A DNA stretch of 64,000 bases from Citrobacter sp. MGH106 (GTDB lineage: Bacteria > Pseudomonadota > Gammaproteobacteria > Enterobacterales > Enterobacteriaceae), in NCBI RefSeq assembly GCF_001037495.1, contig NZ_KQ089822.1, positions 2,170,001-2,234,000 of the forward strand. Reading direction: 5' to 3'. A program made the position numbers and the translations under genes. The first letter of the stretch is position 1, and each line of letters opens with the position of its first letter. Of this stretch, positions 1 to 8,889 are shown piece by piece. The notes under the pieces are model-generated. The model was not told the origin of the DNA. It made no database searches and was given only the letters and a program-made list of their open reading frames with translations.

Positions 1-713
1 CCGGTCTTCACCGGAACGCGCTGGGCGTGTCCTTTCAATTTTCCGCTCAATGCTGGAATAACCAGACCAATCGCTTTCGCCGCACCGGTGGTATGCGGAA
101 TGATGTTCTCTGCCGCCGCCCGTGAAGCGCGTAAATCTTTGCCTCGCGGACCGTCAACCAGCGACTGTGTTCCCGTATACGCGTGGATGGTGGTCATAGT
201 ACCAAGCTGAATACCGAAGTTATCGTGTAATGCTTTCGCCATAGGCGCCAGACAGTTAGTGGTACAGGATGCGACCGAGATAATCTGATCGTTAGCATCC
301 AGAGTGTCGTCATTGACGTTAAAGACAATAGTCTTCATGTCACCAGCAGGGGCGGAGATCAATACTTTCCTGGCACCTGCATCCAGGTGGGCGTTGGCTT
401 TTTCCGTTGAAGTATAAAAACCAGTACACTCGATGACAATTTCCGCACCTGTGGTTTTCCACGGAATATTTTTGGCCTCTTTTTCTGCGTAAACGGCGAT
501 TTTTTTGCCATCTACAATAAGCGCATCTTCAGTAAAGTCGACGCTCCAGGGGAACGGACCGTAGTTTGAGTCGTGTTTTAGCAGGTAGGCGAGAATTTTC
601 GGTGAGGTCAGATCGTTAATGGCAACGACGTCAACGCTGCTTTTGACTTCCAGTAGCCGACGCAATACCAGACGACCGATACGACCAAAACCGTTAATGC
701 CAATTTTACTCAT
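1..713 (-). CDS. gapC: Glyceraldehyde-3-phosphate dehydrogenase GapC, 3' end outside window
   Basis: This gene encodes a cytosolic, phosphorylating NAD-dependent glyceraldehyde-3-phosphate dehydrogenase of glycolysis. The first 237 codons are present and the C-terminal third lies beyond the window. The N-terminus shows the Rossmann motif GFGRIGR at residues 8-14, and the catalytic motif SCTTNC places the nucleophile at Cys150. The ATG at 713 is preceded by a strong AGGAGA ribosome site. The reading frame is open throughout the visible part, whereas E. coli K-12 carries gapC as a broken pseudogene (from memory). gapA is the main housekeeping enzyme in relatives; the neighbouring cybB is what points to gapC here. 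Confidence 0.9.
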   Translation of the reverse strand, partial: MSKIGINGFGRIGRLVLRRLLEVKSSVDVVAINDLTSPKILAYLLKHDSNYGPFPWSVDFTEDALIVDGKKIAVYAEKEAKNIPWKTTGAEIVIECTGFYTSTEKANAHLDAGARKVLISAPAGDMKTIVFNVNDDTLDANDQIISVASCTTNCLAPMAKALHDNFGIQLGTMTTIHAYTGTQSLVDGPRGKDLRASRAAAENIIPHTTGAAKAIGLVIPALSGKLKGHAQRVPVKT

Positions 714-902
714 GGTTTTCTCCTGTCAGGGTGAAGCGGTACCACATATTTTCCCTACCAGGCATAGACCAGTCAGCCACCAGGGGCAATGCCTGTTTTT
801 GCGGTTAAGCGTAACTGATTGAAAATGAGCGAACAAAAGTTAATGAATTTTTAACAAAAGCTGGTTATGTTGACGCATCATTGTTTTTACTCAGGAAGTG
901 TT

Positions 903-1433
903 ATGGGGAATAAGTATTCTGGCCTACAGATTGGTATCCACTGGCTGGTCTTTTTGTTGGTGATCGCGACCTACTGTGCGATGGAACTGCGTGGATTTGT
1001 GCCTCGCAGCTATCGTCCCTGGTTCAACATGGTGCATGTTTCCTGTGGTATCACGATCTTAGTGCTGATGGTGGCGCGTTTGTTGGTCAGGCTTAAGTAC
1101 CCGGCACCGCCAATTGTGCCAAAGCCTAAACCGATGATGACCGGAATGGCGCATCTTGGACATTTGATTATCTATTTGCTGTTTATCGTATTGCCAGTTA
1201 TTGGTCTGGTGATGATGTACAACCGGGGGAATCCGTGGATAGCGTTCGGCATTGTCATGCCGCATGCGGCAGAAGCCAACTTCGATATGGTCGATATGCT
1301 GAAGTCCTGGCACGTGACGCTGGCAAAGTTGGGCTATTTTGTTATAGGCCTGCATGCAGCAGCAGCCCTGATGCATCACTATTTCTGGAAGGATAACACG
1401 CTATTGCGGATGATGCCGCGTAAGCGCTCATAA
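903..1433 (+). CDS. cybB: Cytochrome b561 CybB
   Basis: The 176-residue product is an inner-membrane dihaem b-type cytochrome that oxidises quinol (superoxide:ubiquinone oxidoreductase in E. coli). Four hydrophobic segments are visible. Candidate haem-ligand histidines lie in IGIHW near the start, MVHVS about residue 46, WHVTL and the HAAAALMHH stretch near the end. The reading frame is open from 867, but the ATG at 903 has a well-spaced AGGAAG ribosome site and gives the same length as the E. coli protein. It is transcribed away from gapC and ends at a hairpin terminator. Confidence 0.93.
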   Translation: MGNKYSGLQIGIHWLVFLLVIATYCAMELRGFVPRSYRPWFNMVHVSCGITILVLMVARLLVRLKYPAPPIVPKPKPMMTGMAHLGHLIIYLLFIVLPVIGLVMMYNRGNPWIAFGIVMPHAAEANFDMVDMLKSWHVTLAKLGYFVIGLHAAAALMHHYFWKDNTLLRMMPRKRS

Positions 1434-1446
1434 CGCATATTTCCTT

Positions 1447-1478
1447 CGTCCCGCATAATGCGGGACGTTTGCTTTCTA
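1447..1478 (+). terminator. Rho-independent terminator of cybB
   Basis: GTCCCGC and GCGGGAC form a perfect stem around a short ATAAT loop, followed by a T-rich stretch, 14 bases after the cybB stop codon. Confidence 0.8.
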
Positions 1479-1965
1479 CCAGCCAATATAAATACTTTTA
1501 TTGTTCTCATTCTAAATATATCAATAAAATCATACACCACTCCAATTTGCTTCATATGCTCGTAGTGAAGTGGGGCCAGGCATTTTTTAGAGTCACACTC
1601 TATCCGCGATAATCCATTTCATTATAAATCTATGACGATTACGCATTTAATATACTTATCACAACCTTAAGAAAAAATTATATTTGAGATAGGATTTCAT
1701 GATTAAATAAACAAAATCAATACGTTACAATGAATTTTAAGATTACATATCTTATTTAAGATCGTTCTTTATGTTATTTGAGAAAATAAAGGTTTTATTT
1801 GCCAAGATAATTCTTAAACTACCAATTATCGTAGGGCTACTCCTATGGTGCCATAAGACCTTACTGACCTCTTTACTGCCGCAAATAAATATCCTGTTTT
1901 CAATTGCAGGGGATATTGCATGCATGGTCAGGATGTCAGTGTATTTTTATTTAAGGATAGACAAT
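1479..1965. other. AT-rich gap before the fimbrial operon
   Basis: Almost 490 bases of AT-rich DNA without a recognisable gene. The frame of the fimbrial subunit is open upstream to 1771, but that extension reads as a basic, hydrophobic stretch ahead of a normal signal peptide and is unlikely to be translated. The gap presumably holds the fimbrial promoter. I saw no invertible-element inverted repeats of the fimS kind. Confidence 0.5.
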
Positions 1966-2523
1966 ATGAAAATCAATACCTCCCATGCCAGCCATATATT
2001 TGTTGCCGGTAGCCTTGCATTGTTACTTGCTCAGACGGCGGCTCATGCTGATTCAGCTAATACCATCACTTTTAAAGGTGAAGTGACCGAGCAAACTTGC
2101 GAAGTCACCGTTAACGGTGTGAACGCACGCCCGGTGGTGTTACTGCCTACTGTAGCTAAAAGCGAGCTGACAAGCCTAGACTCTGTAGCGGGTCTGACAG
2201 CATTCACTCTGGGAGTGACCGGGTGTACCGCTGATACCGACGCACTGAATATCAAGACGGTATTCGTTGCCAATAATATGACCCAGCACGGTAACCTCGC
2301 CAATACCGGTACAGCGCAAGGTGTTGAGCTGCAATTGATGACCGACAGTTTGGGTACAGCGGTCATTGATCTGCGAAATTCAACACCCGTTGACGGGATC
2401 ACCGTTGCAGCAGGTAATACTACCGGTGAACACGACTATGCCGTGCAGTATTACAGCCCAAATGGCAATGCGAGCGCTGGTACGGTCATCGGTACCGTAC
2501 AGTACGCAGTCTCTTACCTGTAA
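1966..2523 (+). CDS. Major fimbrial subunit (type 1 pilin family)
   Basis: The 185-residue protein is a secreted pilin that polymerises by donor-strand exchange. It has a signal peptide ending AHA-D near residue 28, then two cysteines (45 and 87) placed for the family disulphide. The C-terminal beta-zipper pattern is present: a glycine 14 residues from the end and a penultimate tyrosine. The ATG at 1966 is chosen because AAGGAT lies upstream and the signal peptide starts there. It is the first gene of a subunit-chaperone-usher-adhesin operon with very small gaps or overlaps. It is not close enough to any named fimbria for me to give a symbol. Confidence 0.88.
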   Translation: MKINTSHASHIFVAGSLALLLAQTAAHADSANTITFKGEVTEQTCEVTVNGVNARPVVLLPTVAKSELTSLDSVAGLTAFTLGVTGCTADTDALNIKTVFVANNMTQHGNLANTGTAQGVELQLMTDSLGTAVIDLRNSTPVDGITVAAGNTTGEHDYAVQYYSPNGNASAGTVIGTVQYAVSYL

Positions 2524-2537
2524 GAGAGCTCTGGGTG

Positions 2538-3251
2538 ATGAAAGGATTGGCTATAGTTTTGGCCGGAATACTGATGTGCGCCAGCACACAGGCAAGCGTC
2601 GTCATGACAGGCAGTCGGATTATCTATCCGGTTGACAGCCGGGAAGCCAGCGTACAGCTGACCAACCGCGATGATTTCCCCAGCGTGGTACAGGTCTGGC
2701 TGGATGATGGTAACCCTCAATCAGTCCCACAAACCGCCAATGCTCCTTTTATCACCACGCCGCCAGTCTTCCGACTGGCGGCTCAGGCTGGGCAAACCGT
2801 GCGACTGCGATATGTTGGAAAACCGGTGGTACAGGACAGAGAGACGTTGTGGTGGTTTAACTTCATTCAGATCCCGCCAACGGAAAAGGGCGCTCAAGCA
2901 GACAATCAACTGATGGTACTGGTACGCAGCCGCGTAAAAGTGCTGATGAGACCAAAAGGGCTGGTGGGCTCACCGCTGGAGATGGCAATGACTAGCCGTG
3001 TCTGGCTACAGGACGGCAAACTGTTTTTGCGTAATAACAGTGGTTATTACCTTGCGCTTTCCTCGCTTGACGTCAACGGGGCGGGTAAAAAGCAGCGTAT
3101 TCAGAGCGAAACGGTAGCCCCGTGGACGACCGTATCATGGCCTGCGAAAGTGTCGCTTTTGAGTGAGGCGCAGATGCGCTGGATTAACGATCAGGGCGCA
3201 ACGTTAAGTGGACGTGTGACGGTGGAGAATCCGGATAATGTCCGCTATTAA
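2538..3251 (+). CDS. Periplasmic fimbrial chaperone (PapD/FimC family)
   Basis: This 237-residue chaperone binds nascent pilins in the periplasm and passes them to the usher. A signal peptide ends near TQAS at about residue 20. The subunit-anchoring arginine is in SRIIYP and the lysine in the RSRVKV segment, the usual Arg8/Lys112 pair. The F1-G1 region is short, suggesting the FGS class. A GTG at 2535 is also in frame; the ATG at 2538 is preferred. Its end overlaps the usher start by 14 bases, indicating translational coupling. Confidence 0.92.
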   Translation: MKGLAIVLAGILMCASTQASVVMTGSRIIYPVDSREASVQLTNRDDFPSVVQVWLDDGNPQSVPQTANAPFITTPPVFRLAAQAGQTVRLRYVGKPVVQDRETLWWFNFIQIPPTEKGAQADNQLMVLVRSRVKVLMRPKGLVGSPLEMAMTSRVWLQDGKLFLRNNSGYYLALSSLDVNGAGKKQRIQSETVAPWTTVSWPAKVSLLSEAQMRWINDQGATLSGRVTVENPDNVRY

Positions 3252-5718
3252 TCCACATTGGTGTTGGCTGCTTCTTTCCGGCGTCACGCCCGTTCTGGCG
3301 AACGTTTACACTTTCGACGAGGCACTACTGCTCGGAAGTGGTTACGAGAAAGGACTGGCACAGTTCAACGATCAGGATGCCGTTGCCGCCGGGCGTTACA
3401 GTGTGGATATCTGGCTGAACGGAAAGTACATAGGCCGGGATGATGTGCTGTTTCACCCGAACACCGAAGGACGTATTGCGCCTTGTTTACCCGTTAAATT
3501 CTGGGATGAGCAGGGCGTTACGGCGTCGATGGAAGCATTGCCAGATGCTTGTCTTGAGCCGGAAACGCGTATTAGCGGTGGGCTGTGGAATTTCGACCAG
3601 GGCCTGCTGCGTTTGAATCTCAGCGTTCCACAGGCAGCTCTTAAACGAACACCGCTGGATTATGTACCTCCTTCGCAGTGGCAGAGTGGCGAAAGTGTGT
3701 TGTTCAGCAACTATAACCTGCACGTCTATCACAACAAAAGCGGCGGGCAGCAAAGTGATTACGGCTGGCTGGGACTGAGCAGTGGCTTCAATATTGGCAG
3801 CTGGCAGTTTCGCCAGCAGTCCTCCGCTAACTGGCGGCGCGATGACTATCGAGAAACTCAACGCTGGGATGCGCTGCAAACCTGGTTACAGCACCCGATC
3901 GCAAAACTGGAAAGCGTACTTACCGCAGGTGAAAGCTACACGTCAGGCAATTTACTTGGCAGCATGGCGTTTACCGGAATCAAACTGGAAACCGATCAAC
4001 GGATGTGGCCTCAGTCGCGGCGCGGCTACGCGCCAGAAATCCGCGGTACGGCATCGACGCCTTCACGTGTAGCAGTCAAACAAAATGGTCGCACGCTTTA
4101 TGAAACCAGCGTGCCGCAGGGACCATTTGTGCTCGACGACTTGCCAAATACGGCCTGGGATGGAGATTTAGAAGTTGAAATCACCGGCGCAGACGGCAAA
4201 AAAAGTGGCTACACCGTACCATACGCCAGTGTGCCTTTGTCGCTGCGGCCCGGAGTCTGGCGCTACGGTCTGGTAGCAGGCAAAACCCGAGATTACGGCA
4301 CAGCCGACGCTCCGTTTGCCGATTTTACGTTGGAACGTGGAATGAGCAATTTACTGACTGCGAACGCTGCCTTGCGTATCGGTGATGATTATCAGGCGTT
4401 GCTGATGGGCGGCGTGCTGGCGACCACTATGGGCGCTTTTGGCGTCGATATTACTGGATCGCGGGCGCACATGGCATCTCAGTCCCTGAGCGGCTGGCGT
4501 CTGCAAACCAACTGGAGCAAAACATTTAGTCCGACGGGCACGCACGTAGCGCTGGCAGGTTATCGCTATTCCACGGAAGGCTATCGTGATTACGGGGATG
4601 TACTGGGCGAACGAAGCGTTACCGAAGGCGATACAGCATGGCGTTCGGACACACTACGCCAGCGTAACCAGTTTACCGCCACCATAAACCAGACGCTGGG
4701 TGGTTACGGAAATCTGTGGTGTTCCGGATCGATGATGGACTACTACGACGACCGAGGGAACAGCACTCAGTTGCAGGCCGGGTATAACACCACCCTCGGG
4801 CGCGTGGCGCTTGGCGTCTCCTTCAGTCGGCAAAACACCTGGTGGCGTAACGGGGACAGCACACAGGCGCAAAAAGAGAATGTCGCAACGTTCACATTCT
4901 CGATGCCACTCAGCTTTGGAGAGCGCGAGCACACGGTGGCATTGTCCGCAAGTCAGGGTCAGCAGGCCGGGCGCAATGCGCAGGTGTCACTGTCCGGTGC
5001 ACTCGATAGCGCGGAGACGGTCAATTACGCGCTGTCCACGGGCTGGCAGCAGGCTAAAGATGAGTCCAGCGCTGTGACCGACTGGAGCGGATCGCTACAA
5101 AAAAATACCGCATTCGGCACGCTGAATGGCAGTGTTTCACAGGCACAGAACTATCAGCAGTGGACTGCTGGCGTACGTGGTGCGGTAGTCGTGCATCGCC
5201 ATGGCGTCGTCGCAGGGCCGTGGGTGGGCGACACCTTTGCTTTGGTGGAAGCGCCGGGAGCGGCAGGTGCCCGAGTCGGTGGAGGACAGGGAGCGATAGT
5301 CAATCGTGGCGGTTACGCACTGGTGCCGTCGTTAACACCTTACCGCTATAACAATGTGACTATCGACAGTAGCGAAATGGATAACCATGTTGAGCTACAG
5401 GAGAGCCAGCGTCGTATCGCTCCAATGGCCGGAGCGGCAGTAAAACTGCGTTTTGCGACGCTTTCTGGTTACCCACTACTCATTACTGTGAACGGCAAAG
5501 AGACACTCCCGGTGGGAGCATCCGTGACCGATGATCGGGGACGCATCGTGGGTATGGTGGCTCAGGGAAATCAGGTGTATGCCCGTGTGGAAGGTGAACA
5601 GGGACTACTGACAATCGAAGGCAGTGATTGCTCGCTGCCATGGATACTTAACGAGCAACAGCGCACCGAACCGCTGATTGCATTAACTCAGGCCTGCAAG
5701 GAAAAAGGACAGTTATGA
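3238..5718 (+). CDS. Outer-membrane fimbrial usher (FimD/PapC family)
   Basis: The 826-residue protein is the outer-membrane pore and assembly platform for the fimbria. After a signal peptide ending around VLANVYTF, the N-terminal domain has the usual glycine-rich, aromatic pattern (YSVDIWLNGKYIGRDDV). A central barrel with plug follows, then a cysteine-bearing C-terminal domain near SDCSLPW. Length fits the family (about 800-880). The start overlaps the chaperone by 14 bases, and the stop overlaps the adhesin start as ATGA. No frameshift is visible. Confidence 0.94.
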   Translation: MSAINPHWCWLLLSGVTPVLANVYTFDEALLLGSGYEKGLAQFNDQDAVAAGRYSVDIWLNGKYIGRDDVLFHPNTEGRIAPCLPVKFWDEQGVTASMEALPDACLEPETRISGGLWNFDQGLLRLNLSVPQAALKRTPLDYVPPSQWQSGESVLFSNYNLHVYHNKSGGQQSDYGWLGLSSGFNIGSWQFRQQSSANWRRDDYRETQRWDALQTWLQHPIAKLESVLTAGESYTSGNLLGSMAFTGIKLETDQRMWPQSRRGYAPEIRGTASTPSRVAVKQNGRTLYETSVPQGPFVLDDLPNTAWDGDLEVEITGADGKKSGYTVPYASVPLSLRPGVWRYGLVAGKTRDYGTADAPFADFTLERGMSNLLTANAALRIGDDYQALLMGGVLATTMGAFGVDITGSRAHMASQSLSGWRLQTNWSKTFSPTGTHVALAGYRYSTEGYRDYGDVLGERSVTEGDTAWRSDTLRQRNQFTATINQTLGGYGNLWCSGSMMDYYDDRGNSTQLQAGYNTTLGRVALGVSFSRQNTWWRNGDSTQAQKENVATFTFSMPLSFGEREHTVALSASQGQQAGRNAQVSLSGALDSAETVNYALSTGWQQAKDESSAVTDWSGSLQKNTAFGTLNGSVSQAQNYQQWTAGVRGAVVVHRHGVVAGPWVGDTFALVEAPGAAGARVGGGQGAIVNRGGYALVPSLTPYRYNNVTIDSSEMDNHVELQESQRRIAPMAGAAVKLRFATLSGYPLLITVNGKETLPVGASVTDDRGRIVGMVAQGNQVYARVEGEQGLLTIEGSDCSLPWILNEQQRTEPLIALTQACKEKGQL

Positions 5719-6950
5719 AACTATTTATCCTGCTGTTAGCTCTGCTTTCCTCTGGAGTGCAGGCCGCATGCGAACCTATCATTTACCCGTACAAATCAGG
5801 AAGTAACAGTGCTCTTGGATCGTACCGCCTGAGTGCCGCGACGGATGGTATCGCCAATGACTGGCGATCTGGCGGCGGAAACGATGCCTGGAACGGCCTG
5901 CTACCGGGCCTGAGTAAGTCTGTTGATATCACCAGCAATTCAGGTTTTCAGCCTGCAGGTACGATCCTGACATCAAGCGGTGGTATCCCGTTTACGACCT
6001 ATGCGCACAAGGGGGGAGGGTACGATCCGGAACAGGTCTTTTTCCGCTGTACCCCGGATACCGGCGGACAGCTGTATGAAGCCTGGTCAACTAACGGCGA
6101 TGATTACTACGGCGGGTGGCATGAAGCGACGGATGTACCGGGTGCTTATTTAACATTGATGAAAAATGTGGCTCTGCGCCTGACCCATGACGCAACCGGC
6201 AGCATCTTTACCGACAGCTGGCAACAACGCCCACTGGAAAATTTGGATCTCGACACCAATGGTAATTTCCTGATTAAAGCTAAAAACTTCTCGACGATAA
6301 GCGCGGAGCTAATTAAAACTCTGGATATTCGTTACTTCTACAATCAGCAGCAATCCGCGACTTATGACAGCTATGTGAATCCCAACGCTTACGTGGTGTT
6401 TCGGGGGCCAGGAACAGCGTCCTGGGGTATTAAAATAGGGCAGCCTCACCGTAACAGCAACTGGGCGGGCTGGGCCTATGACTGGCCATCGGTTATAAGC
6501 CTTTACAATAACGGCATAACAATTAAACGTGCGGCAATGTGCCAGGTGACGGACTTTACTCCGGTGGTACATCTGCCGGTTATTTCCGTGGCCCAGCTCA
6601 AACGAGGGGAATATTCCTCTGCGCCATTCCAGATTGATTTTGCCTGTGAATCAACGGTGGTTTCGGGCATAGCAAAGGGAAAGAGTAATGTGGCGATGGG
6701 ACTGCTCGCGCCGGAAAGCAGCGTCAATAGCGCCTGGAACTTTAATTTGATCACAGGCAAAACGGTAACCTGGTTGCTTGATACGCAATACGGTGCCGCC
6801 GGACGTGCCAGAGGTGTTGGTGTACGCGTTTACCGGGCAGGTAATCCGGTGAATTTTATGGCAGTGACAACTGCAGGCAGTGGCACCGAAGGTGGGTGGA
6901 TGTGCTCCAGAACTGGCAGCGCTCAAATTTCGATTGTTCCGGGGAATTAA
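5715..6950 (+). CDS. Fimbrial tip adhesin, apparently truncated at the C-terminus
   Basis: The 411-residue product has a signal peptide (ending GVQA-A near residue 18), a long N-terminal region expected to be the receptor-binding domain, and a pilin domain starting around AAMCQVTDF. The pilin domain reads normally through GVGVRVYRAG and GTEGGW, then changes to an unrelated tail (MCSRTGSAQISIVPGN) and stops. Family members usually continue about 40-60 residues with the last beta strands, including the strand that the chaperone recognises. It overlaps the usher by 4 bases. I infer loss of the 3' end by deletion or frameshift, so the adhesin may not be assembled. Confidence 0.8.
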   Translation: MKLFILLLALLSSGVQAACEPIIYPYKSGSNSALGSYRLSAATDGIANDWRSGGGNDAWNGLLPGLSKSVDITSNSGFQPAGTILTSSGGIPFTTYAHKGGGYDPEQVFFRCTPDTGGQLYEAWSTNGDDYYGGWHEATDVPGAYLTLMKNVALRLTHDATGSIFTDSWQQRPLENLDLDTNGNFLIKAKNFSTISAELIKTLDIRYFYNQQQSATYDSYVNPNAYVVFRGPGTASWGIKIGQPHRNSNWAGWAYDWPSVISLYNNGITIKRAAMCQVTDFTPVVHLPVISVAQLKRGEYSSAPFQIDFACESTVVSGIAKGKSNVAMGLLAPESSVNSAWNFNLITGKTVTWLLDTQYGAAGRARGVGVRVYRAGNPVNFMAVTTAGSGTEGGWMCSRTGSAQISIVPGN

Positions 6951-7300
6951 TGATGGAGTATCCCGATATTCGTGGTGATATTTCTGTGAGATACGTTTTT
7001 AATGGCGCCCGTGGCGTTGCTATTTTACGCGGAAAAATCACCGATAATAACGGGGAGATATTGGCAGTGAATCAGAATGTCTGGTTCAACTTCATCCGCA
7101 GAGAGGACGATTATTTCCTTGAATCTGAAAATGTAGCATCAAGCACAGGCAGCACAACGATTCATCCATTGCTGGAAAGAACGCTACCTAATTTTTATCT
7201 CAAGCCAAAAGAACCCTTTTATTTCAGCATATTAAGACTCAATAACAGCACATGGCATTTTTATACCAGCCGCTCACCATCTGTTTTTTGTCGCAAGTGA
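6896..7300 (+). CDS. FidL-like protein, probably lacking its N-terminal anchor
   Basis: This frame overlaps the adhesin end in a different phase. It contains NFDCSGEL, later VWFNFIR, and ends SPSVFC, a layout that resembles FidL-like inner-membrane proteins, which normally start with a signal or membrane anchor followed by an F-x-C motif. Here the F-x-C motif lies upstream of the only good ATGs (6950 and 6953), so homology seems to begin inside the adhesin gene. The frame opens at 6845; a GTG at 6896 is the first usable start, while GGGGA favours 6953. No membrane anchor is encoded, so I read it as a 5'-truncated remnant. The family call is from memory. Confidence 0.55.
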   Translation: MDVLQNWQRSNFDCSGELMMEYPDIRGDISVRYVFNGARGVAILRGKITDNNGEILAVNQNVWFNFIRREDDYFLESENVASSTGSTTIHPLLERTLPNFYLKPKEPFYFSILRLNNSTWHFYTSRSPSVFCRK

Positions 7301-7446
7301 GGTAATGATCTCGGGCTGGGTATGTATAACATTTGCTATACATACCCCTTGTTAATGAAGTTGAAAACTTCTACATTCATCATGGTTTTAAACCATCACA
7401 AACGCACGAGTGAACACACTTTCTTAAGCCTCCATAGCAGATAACA

Positions 7447-8160
7447 ATGAAATTAAAATTTCTATTCCCTACGTTCTTTTGTCTGACGATAAATGCATAT
7501 GCGGCATCGCCGGTGTTATTCAATCCCGCAGTGCTTAATGCCGCACTGTTATTTAGTCACGATCCGAGCAGCGGGAAGGTCAAGCACAGCCTGCAATGGA
7601 TCAGAAACAGTGCAGGGGAGTTACAGGCCATGACCGATGTCTGGTATGACCGTAATGGTTGTTTCACTCGCGTAAATATGGTCGATAAGATAAGTGGAAA
7701 TGAGTTTCATATCGAAAACAATAATGGCAACCTGACCTCACGCAATGGTCAGCAAATCACTGGCAAGGTCAACCAGGATTGTCAGATCACCGAGCTAGAG
7801 AATGACCGTGGCAAATTCTTGCTGAGTTACAATTCACGTGGATTACTGGAGACAATGACTAACCGGGAAACCAGCGATGTGAGTAAAAGGTTCGAATACC
7901 GTTATGGTCAGTTTCCGGTACGCATTCGCGATTATCAAAAGCACACCGACAAAATTATCTCTTATCCAGCAGGAAATCCGCAGTTTCTCGATTTTGAATC
8001 ATCGTTGAAGGTTAGGGGAACAACCGTCTGGTTAAAACAGAGTTGTAGCTACCAGCCCGATGGAAATGCCCGGCTTTGTTCAATCATCACCGCATATGAT
8101 GATGACTATAGAGACGGGGCCACGGTGATGTTTACGAACCATCAGACTGAATATTACTGA
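7447..8160 (+). CDS. Secreted YnfC-like (UPF0257-related) protein
   Basis: The 237-residue product starts with a signal peptide (cleavage near AYA-A, residue 20) and has no lipobox at the cleavage point. It aligns by eye with YnfC, encoded at 59524-60234: shared DPxxGxVK, NxxGE, GCF, CQIxEL/CQLxEL, a Y-R-Y block, KQSCSY/KQTCEY, and a T-x-x-YY ending. Four cysteines match in order. YnfC is a lipoprotein of unknown function, so this is a periplasmic or secreted paralogue of unknown function. It sits alone between the fimbrial cluster and the glucan synthase. Confidence 0.72.
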   Translation: MKLKFLFPTFFCLTINAYAASPVLFNPAVLNAALLFSHDPSSGKVKHSLQWIRNSAGELQAMTDVWYDRNGCFTRVNMVDKISGNEFHIENNNGNLTSRNGQQITGKVNQDCQITELENDRGKFLLSYNSRGLLETMTNRETSDVSKRFEYRYGQFPVRIRDYQKHTDKIISYPAGNPQFLDFESSLKVRGTTVWLKQSCSYQPDGNARLCSIITAYDDDYRDGATVMFTNHQTEYY

Positions 8161-8592
8161 TCCAGAGTTTATCTGACTTGCCCAAAAATAAGTTGTTCCG
8201 GGAGAGACAAGACAAGGGACTGGAGCAGGCACTAATACGTGCGGTCTGTGATATTGCATTTAACATAATATACATTATGCGCACCAATGTGTAACCAGAC
8301 AGAATCCGCCGTTTTGTAGTCATCATTGTGCTAGTCGCTAATAGTATCTGAAAGTGCTTTCTCCAGCACTTATGCCATCACACTGGCCATCTGATAATTG
8401 ATATGAACCCGCATCTACTGTGTTTCTAACCGCAACGCTACGCTCACAACGTATGGACGTTTTTATGGATGAAAAACTGGAGGTATTGTCGAACCATGAT
8501 GACGCATGATGACGTGCATATGGGGAAATAAACAGATTAAATTTTAATCGGATGTGGTAGAGTGACACACATTCATTGAGAGGTTAATCATC
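8161..8592. other. Gap with small repeats, no gene recognised
   Basis: This stretch of 430 bases has no supported gene. It contains a small palindrome (CATAAT-ATAC-ATTATG, near 8265-8280) and a perfect 10-base tandem duplication, CATGATGACG, at 8495-8514. Short open frames here are too small and unsupported to call. Confidence 0.4.
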
Positions 8593-8757
8593 ATGTCCTT
8601 TATCGATTACGCAATGAAGTTCTTCAGTGGTGCATCGACGACCACTATCACCTGCCCTGTTTGCGGCTTAAAATCATCTCAGCCTGTCTCCAAAATCCGT
8701 CTAAAACAGGCAATGCTTTGTCCTGGATGTAAAGCTCTGTTTGTCCCCAAACGCTAG
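8593..8757 (+). CDS. Small zinc-ribbon protein, YnfU-like
   Basis: A 54-residue protein beginning MSFIDYAMKFF and carrying two cysteine knuckles, CPVC and CPGC, about 21 residues apart, which should bind one zinc ion. The layout (amphipathic N-terminus, CPVC, basic linker, CPxC, LFVP tail) matches my memory of the E. coli YnfU family. GAGAGG lies about 10 bases upstream of the ATG. Function is unknown. A related gene lies on the other side of the glucan synthase gene (17723-17899), so the two bracket it. Confidence 0.75.
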   Translation: MSFIDYAMKFFSGASTTTITCPVCGLKSSQPVSKIRLKQAMLCPGCKALFVPKR

Positions 8758-8889
8758 TTCCAGATACCGGGTAACACAAACCCGATGTTCTATACTTAGA
8801 CATACACCAGCAGCTGTTAAATCCCTGATGCCTTACGCCCATCCTGAGAGAACGTTTCTGAACTGATTTCGCAACTGCTCTTGCGCGCT

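Noticed and set aside
1771..1965. N-terminal extension of the fimbrial subunit by 65 residues
   Set aside because: A canonical signal peptide and ribosome site start at 1966; the extension is AT-rich leader DNA.
8453..8530. Very short frames starting MDVFMDEK and MMTHDD
   Set aside because: Too short, no ribosome site, and part of the repeat-bearing gap.
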